The translations under genes were made by a program, and so were the position numbers. Shown here one piece after another: positions 58,346-64,000 of a stretch of 64,000 nucleotides of DNA (positions are counted from its first letter, which is position 1; each line of letters starts with the position of its first letter). Under the pieces are notes generated by a model that saw only the letters and a list, made by a program, of their open reading frames with translations, searched no databases and had not been told where the DNA came from. The DNA is from Isoetes taiwanensis (Eukaryota; Streptophyta; Lycopodiopsida; Isoetales; Isoetaceae): positions 372,001 through 436,000 of the forward strand of contig JAJEKV010000268.1 in assembly GCA_021234155.1 (NCBI GenBank). Reading direction: 5' to 3'.

Positions 58346-59640
58346 CGCTACCACATTGAGCTTCCACGGCTTGTAGACTATATCAAAGTCGTACTCTTCA
58401 AGGAACTCCATCCACCTTCTACGCCTCGGGTTGAGGTGTGGTTTGCGTGAATACATATTGGAGGCTACGGTGGTCTGTATCCAATCCTGGAACTTCCTTC
58501 CCAAAGGTAGTGCCTCCATATTCTTAATGCCACGACAACTGCAAGCAATTCTGATGCGATGCGTGGGGGGTAGCGCGTCTCGGCGTCGTTCATCTTCTGG
58601 AATCATACACGCTACCACGCGCTCTTCTTGCATAAGCACGCACTGTGTAGCTATCTTACTTCGCGTCTGTTGCTACAAGCTTATCTTTCTCCGGGTCGGC
58701 AAGGTCAAGGCAGGGGCTTTGTCGTCAGGAGCTTCTTTCAACAATTCAAACCCCTTTTGGGCTTTCTTGTGCCAATGCTCTACCCAATCTTTCACCTTCT
58801 CGCCCGCGTCAAGTTACTGTTAGCGGGGCTGCTATCTTGGCAAAAAGTTCTTCTGAACTTCTGTAGTACCACTGCTAGGCGAGGAAACTTCGACTTCATG
58901 CACATTCTTCGGTATTCCCCACTGAATAGCGGCTTCAATCTTTTGCGGGATCCGGTCGAGATGCCTTCTTTGAGACCCATGACCTAGATACTCCACCTTC
59001 TGCAATTTGCGAAGTGGCGCCCGACAACTTGGCGTGCAACCTGGTGCCTCTTCAACTTCTCGGCCTCTTCTCCAAGTGTTATGCGTGCTCTTCAAAGGGA
59101 TCGCTATACACCAAAAATGTCATCAAAGAAAACAATCACAAAGGTGTCTAAAACTCACGAAGATGTGGTTCATGAGCCTCATGAGCGTTGCGGGAGCATT
59201 CGATAAGCGAAGGCATTCTGAGTGAACTTCGTAGTGCCCCATACTGGCGTTGAAAGGCGGTCTTATGGATATCTTCTTCCTTTATCGATCTGATGATAAC
59301 CCGACCTTAAGTCGATTTTTGGAGAAGATCTTTGCACCTTGGAGCTGATCCATCAAGTCGTCGATCTTGGAAAGCGCATACTTGTTCTTAATGGTGTGCT
59401 TGTTCAAGCTGCCTATAGTCTATGCACATCCTTAAGCGCCATCCTTCTTCTTAACGAAGAGAATGGCTCCAAATGGCGACACACTAGGTCTAATGTAACC
59501 TAGGTCCGGCGGCTCACCTGGCTGCTTCTTTAGCTCCGACAACTCTGCGTTGTCATTCTATATGGAGCTTTGCTCGTTGGCTTTGTTCTGGTTCGGGTGC
59601 AATCTCGCACTCAACTCCCTATATGGAGGGGCTGCTTGAT
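58300..59640 (-). mobile_element. Ty3/gypsy reverse transcriptase-RNase H, frameshifted
   Basis: Minus frames from about 59620 downward show the RT order in pieces: the region of ALAPGTKP-type sequence, the [19 protein letters not shown] area (about 59350-59440), [14 protein letters not shown] near 59300, FFDDIFGVYS (catalytic box, both aspartates kept) near 59115, then LRKLQKVEYLGHGSQ with IPQKIEAAIQWGIPKNVHEV (58832-59095). The RNase H end has EEYDFDIVYKPWKLNVVADA (58313-58639). Numerous single-base frame changes occur. Confidence 0.88.
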
Positions 59641-61462
59641 CTCATCGGAAAGAGATCATGGAACTCCGTGATCGGCTTAGCTACTTGCTTTGGCAACTTG
59701 GCGAGCATCTTGTCTTCTTTGCTTCCTTCCGATTACGGCTCACTAATCTCAAGCGAAGATGTATGCCACTTGCTCACTCTTGATGCACTTGAACAGCCGT
59801 TTAGAAGACATACCTTTGCGCATGATGGGAACAACTTCTTTACTGTTATCTCAATGATCTTGCCGTCGAGGCGTTGGGAAGGTCACCTTCGGCTTTCCAC
59901 GATCGATAATGGCCCTGGCGCCCAAGGTACTCCATTCTATGATCAAGTCATACTTGCCAATGCCCATTACTTCTGCCCCCATCGGATATTAATGCACGGC
60001 AAGTCGATGTCGAGTTAATTCTCTTGCCCGCCGTCGCCTTCTTGCACCACTTGCTAAAACAGCGGGTCTTGGCTTTGACTTTAGCGGCTTCAACTTCAAC
60101 ATCACGAACCGATGCGGGGGATGCAAAGTTATGGCTACTTCACGGAGTCTATCAAGACTATGAAGGACTTAGCCTTGGCCTTCCCTATTGTGGAAATTAC
60201 CTTATCTTGGCTCTCTGCTTGCTCCGTATCTATTGCGGCAAGATATGACACTCACCACTGAATGTAGTCAGCGGGCCTCTTCGCCCGTCGTCGTCCAAAC
60301 GATGCGTCCCAATCTCCCAACTCCGCTAGAGCCGCATTCATGGCGTAAGGCGGTTGCCGTCCTATGGCGGTGGAAGCACGGAAGCGAAATTTGCTTTTCT
60401 ATGCACTCTGCCTCTTTTCCTTGGGCATTGCGCAAAAGGATCGCCTTTGCTTTGGAGTAGTTTGACCCCTCTGCTTGTCCTTGAAGGACACTGCTTCTTC
60501 TCTGCTGTTTCCCTGGTTCCCACCATATGGGGCTCTATTTGGACACTGGATTAGCTGCCACAGGGCTATAGCTTCTGTCGCCTTGCCTTTATCACGGAAA
60601 TCTGCTTGTTTTACGCCCGCTATTACGAGGTCGACCCACTGCAAGCTTATAGCCTTGGATTAAAACCCGATCTTGTCCTAGGGTTTATTGCCCTCACAAG
60701 CTTTGGATCTCCTCATTGACCCCTCAATATAGCTTTCTCTTTGCATGCTTCTCTCCCAACTTCGACGCGTCTGACCTTAGCCTCATGAATTCCTCTTGTA
60801 TATTTTGGACTGATTTGTTGCCTTCTTTGCAACTGTAAAAGCTTCTTTGCATCATCTTTGGACTTATGTTCCCTCGGACGTAATAATAAACTTGAAGGCT
60901 TTAGCAAACTTTACGAACTTACAAGCATCCTGCTTAAGCCATGTGCCTTTGCATAACCCTTCCACCAAATCCGGCGGCTCCTTTCAAGTTGGCATTTGCA
61001 ACTCTTGCCTTTGTCCTTATCCTTCATGCCATAAGCATTTCGTACTCGCTCATTTCGTCCAGCCATGCCTCTGCTTCCAATCGACTGTTCTCCCGAGAAG
61101 CTGTTCGGTTCGGGCCTTCCATACATTTGCCGGTCGCGGAATCTACCTTCTTACGGTAGTGAGGAGGCCACGGTATCTCTTTAATCGTCCCTGCGGGGTA
61201 TTCCTCGCCTTCCATCGTTAGTTTCACGAGCTGTTCTTCCTCTTCCTCCGGTCGGTCTGTGCGAACTTGAGTCGGAAGATTCGGGCTGGAGGATCTCCTT
61301 CTCTTGCTCCTCTTCTTGTCTCTTCGCCCTCAGGGCTGATGCTTGCGGCTTGGCGGCGTTGCCCAGAGACCCCTCTTTGCTGGCGGCGGACGGTAATGCC
61401 TTTATACGCTCCGGTCCGTCCTCATCACGGGCTATCTCCTCCTCTGGGGTCATGGGTTCCAT
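59640..61462 (-). mobile_element. Ty3/gypsy gag-protease region, frameshifted
   Basis: A minus frame starting MEPMTPEEEIARDEDGPERI at 61462 continues (in shifting frames) to PWPPHYRKKVDSATGKCMEG, EAEAWLDEMSEYEMLMA and a piece with FMRLRSDASKLGEKHAKRKL (about 60760-60900), typical of retrotransposon gag. CPNRAPYGGNQG near 60500 is in the place of the zinc knuckle but lacks the full CCHC. The protease (about 59650-60100) is not clearly readable. 60-70 percent of the stretch shows GC-rich, charged peptide in at least one minus frame. Confidence 0.7.
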
Positions 61463-61499
61463 ATCTTCAAATAGGTTCCTTGGGGGGTAGTGCGGGTGG

Positions 61500-63244
61500 G
61501 GTTTGCTCTTCTATAAGATCGCGGTTATCGTTCCCCTGCGTTTAGGCCTCTATTTTGCATCCACAAGCAATTCATGGCTATATGATTAGTTTCATTTGTT
61601 CTCTTGCATTATTTATGTTTGTTGGTATAATTGTGGGGCAAAATACATCAACAAAGCATTTAAAGTGCAATAGGATTTATATTCATATATCATATAATAT
61701 TTCGGATACAAAAAGTCTCAGGGATCAAGAGTTTAACTAGTCTTGAAATCGCCCGTAAGGCAGGTTGTCTTCAAGAAACTTCTTAACTTGGGCCGTCCCT
61801 CTTAGGTGACCCAAGTTCTGATGATGATGCTTGCCGGCGAGCCTCCTGTATGGCCCTCACGGGTCTTCTACCTAGCGGTCGGATGTAAGGGGCGCGATCC
61901 TTTGCTAATCTCGCTGGCGTCGGTGGGGTATGGCGAAGTCGAAGAGGTCAAGTGCCATTGCCCTCTTGACTAAGACGGCATAGTCGACATTTGTTGCTAT
62001 TCGAGCATGCTGCGGAAACTGAGAGTGCAATCAGCATGAACACTCCTTCTTAAGCCTCACGGGATTTGAACTTGCGGTGAATTACTGGCTATTCTCCCCC
62101 ATCCATCGGCAGTGACAAGTAGTACTGGCGACTTTGTCGTTGTGTGTCATGCGAAGCTTCTAAAGCTTGTTTGGCCTCGGCTCACATGCCCCGGCGTACT
62201 CGTCGACCTCAATTTGATCGGCTCCTGTAGTCTTCCATTGTCGCGGTCGAGCCTCACGAGGTCGATTCCTTCTCCTTTGGCGGGGGGTAATATCGGAGGA
62301 CTCGGCATTAGGATGCTTTCGTGGTCTTCCACGGATCCCCATCTGCTCTTGGAGGCGAGGAACTCCTCCTCTGTTGGCAGCTCCGGCTTCGTCCATCATT
62401 TGCCTTATCTGCTTTGTAGGCACGGATATGGGGTCGTCTCCCTGTGTAGGTGTCGGCCTCCCTCACTTCTGGCCGGAAAGTCACGAGGCTCCCCGGCGAT
62501 GAAGTCGTCCATGTCGGTTTACCGCAGGTTGGTGGAGCTGATTAGGTCCAACCTGAGCTCCCTCTCCGCATTGGAAAGGTTGCGGATGTGGTGAGTAAGG
62601 TACTCCTCTCCGTTTGATGATGATAGGGGCTAGGCTTGTGATGCCTAGCCAGTGGTGGAGCAACTCACGATGCTCTGCGGCTCTTTCGAAGTTGATCCGC
62701 TCTCCTGCGCTTTGGCCGTTCTTCGTCGAGTCGAGCTCCGTGTATCGCCGTCGTCCGGAGCTCCTCTTCATCTCTCTTGCTTCACGTCCTGTTGATCTTT
62801 GCAACAGCATCGATCTTCCTCTTGCCTTTGCTATGGGGTCTACCTCCATGGAGGGATAGAGGTTGCCCCCATCGGGTTCCGGCGGTGGGATAAGAAGATA
62901 GCTAGAGGCGGTGTAAGAAGTACTTGGTCTGTTGGGCTGTCGGGACCATGTAGTCGGTAACCTTTTGCCTTGTTAGTCAAGTACTTGGCGATGTTGGGGA
63001 CATCGCCCAAAAGCTGCTTGAAGAGATGGGCGGGGAGCGAAGTATCCTATGCAAGGGGGACTTGAACAAGGGAGGGTCCTACCCTAGCACGAAATTCTGC
63101 TAGCTTTTTGCCTATATCTTTGGGGTTGCATTCAACATAACGGATGTCGATTTCTTTCACAAAGACTTGGAAGATGTCGTTGACATCCGCCTCGGCTGAC
63201 ATGCCTTTGTATTTGTACCATCGCCCGAAATCGGCGGTGGCCAT
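61500..63244 (-). mobile_element. Extra 5' reading frame of the gypsy element
   Basis: Upstream of gag the minus strand is open in blocks. 63047-63244 starts MATADFGRWYKYKGMSAEAD and includes FVKEIDIRYVECNPKDIGKK. A shifted continuation reads LFKQLLGDVPNIAKYLTNKA. 62481-62849 has INFERAAEHRELLHHWLGIT. 62160-62423 is arginine-rich. An AT-rich insertion (about 61555-61740) with unrelated composition interrupts it. Some large gypsy elements (Ogre/Tat type) carry an additional ORF before gag, so that is the simplest explanation. A host gene or a different element placed head-to-tail is possible because the frame has its own TATA box. Confidence 0.5.
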
Positions 63245-63352
63245 TGATCTAGCAAAGAAGGGGTATCAAGCGGATGCGAGCGCCTCGGGGGTGAAAGATC
63301 GCCCTAGCGATTGGGGAGCAAATTTGCGGGGTGCCAATTGAAATGGGGGACT

Positions 63353-63360
63353 TATTTATA
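63353..63360 (-). promoter_or_regulatory. TATA box before the 5' frame
   Basis: Minus strand TATAAATA lies 109 bases before the ATG at 63244. This is the spacing of a promoter rather than of an internal retrotransposon leader, in which the promoter should be in the LTR. Confidence 0.5.
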
Positions 63361-63538
63361 GAAAAAGGGGAAACCCTAATTTTTGGGTGGCCTAGAATTT
63401 CTTGAAATTAGGCAATTCGACCTATTAAGGGATGCAATTGCAAGTTTGAAAACTATTTCTAGGGTTTGAGCATGCTAAGGGCAACTCTTTGGAACCTATT
63501 GTACAACTTGGAGATCATTTGGTGAAGAAATGAGTGCG

Positions 63539-63805
63539 AGGTCTCTGCGTTCGCTTGACCGATTTCTAAAATGTAGAAATTTGTCTGGCGGCGACGTGTG
63601 AGACATGGGTCTAATTGGGCTAGGATTACTCAATTTAGGTGATCTAAGGCTGTAATTCCACTAAACTCATCGAGTTAGGCAGAATTGACCCCTTACTTGG
63701 TCGATTTGGAGCTGTTTTTGGGCATTTTGGGCATGGTCTCACTGCGTTGCGCCCGGCCCGATTTCTAAAATGTAGAAATACATCTGGCGGCGACGTGTGA
63801 GACAT
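63539..63805. repeat. Direct repeat, period 199 bp
   Basis: GGTCTC...CGATTTCTAAAATGTAGAAAT then CTGGCGGCGACGTGTGAGAC occurs at 63539-63606 and 63735-63805. The unit contains the small palindrome ATTTCTAAAATGTAGAAAT and sits upstream of the TATA box on the minus strand. Confidence 0.9.
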
Positions 63806-64000
63806 ATCGTCTCAATTTTGCTCAAAACTCAATTTAATTAAAAAAAAAAGCTAGGGATCGATATCTTGACCTATTTAAGCGGGGTTTGAGACTTTATTTA
63901 CACAAAATTTTCTTTATATTAACAAAATTTTTCGATTATTTACAAAACTCAAGGCGTTCACCCTTGATGTGCACGGCAAGATACATATCTGCCTCATGAG

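Noticed and set aside
54287-64000. Whole gypsy element with both LTRs inside the window
   Set aside because: No second copy of the LTR ends or of the LTR body is visible between 56 and 64 kb, so the 5' LTR must lie outside.

Overview
This window looks like intergenic, repeat-rich nuclear DNA of a land plant, probably a large-genome non-seed plant such as a fern or lycophyte. The reasons are GT/AG introns, a plastid-targeted PRIN2-like gene, pieces of a plant plasma-membrane H+-ATPase and of a bestrophin-type channel, and heavy decay of LINE, Ty3/gypsy, Helitron and CACTA sequences. The lineage is an inference from the kinds of element present. There are no operons, no rRNA or tRNA genes I could support, and no CRISPR array. 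Most long open frames are shadows or transposon remains.

Layout. 0-7 kb: two small exon-like frames of unknown product (613-786, 2009-2227), then a minus-strand Ty3/gypsy reverse transcriptase relic (2.9-3.6 kb), a minus-strand non-LTR (LINE) reverse transcriptase relic (4.5-6.3 kb) and a plus-strand LINE tail. 7-15.3 kb: gene debris with tandem duplications, a LINE 3' end with oligo-T (10.3 kb), a transit-peptide-like first exon (11.3 kb) followed by a 1.02 kb composite repeat, and a Helitron 3' terminus at 15,295. 15.6-16.5 kb: the one convincing intact gene, a three-exon PRIN2-like gene. 17-21 kb: an array of about 58-bp units with a near-perfect palindrome, a complete CACTA-type MITE with 3-bp target duplication, a long perfect inverted repeat, and an exon of a 5'-nucleotidase-domain (HAD) gene. 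23.5-28.6 kb, minus strand: a bestrophin exon, an unidentified spliced gene and a clear H+-ATPase pseudogene whose three catalytic motifs are all mutated.

29-45 kb is dominated by repeats: a plus-strand LINE, a 200-bp tandem repeat, four members of a foldback family whose central segment occurs in both orientations, and a 2.5 kb minus-strand decayed gene (41.4-44.0 kb) for a protein family I cannot name, which is the best candidate for an undescribed mobile or domesticated system. 45-54 kb: a second Helitron 3' end in inverse orientation, a second copy of the 1.03 kb composite repeat, and an unidentified minus-strand spliced gene (51.0-53.0 kb). 54.3-64 kb: the 3' part of one large, frameshifted Ty3/gypsy element on the minus strand (3' LTR, polypurine tract, integrase, RT/RNase H, gag-pro, and an extra 5' reading frame with its own TATA box). 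Its 5' LTR lies beyond the window.

The genes do not form a pathway. The PRIN2-like gene would act in the plastid. The other recognisable host genes are isolated exons or pseudogenes, consistent with a graveyard of duplicated or transposon-carried gene pieces.
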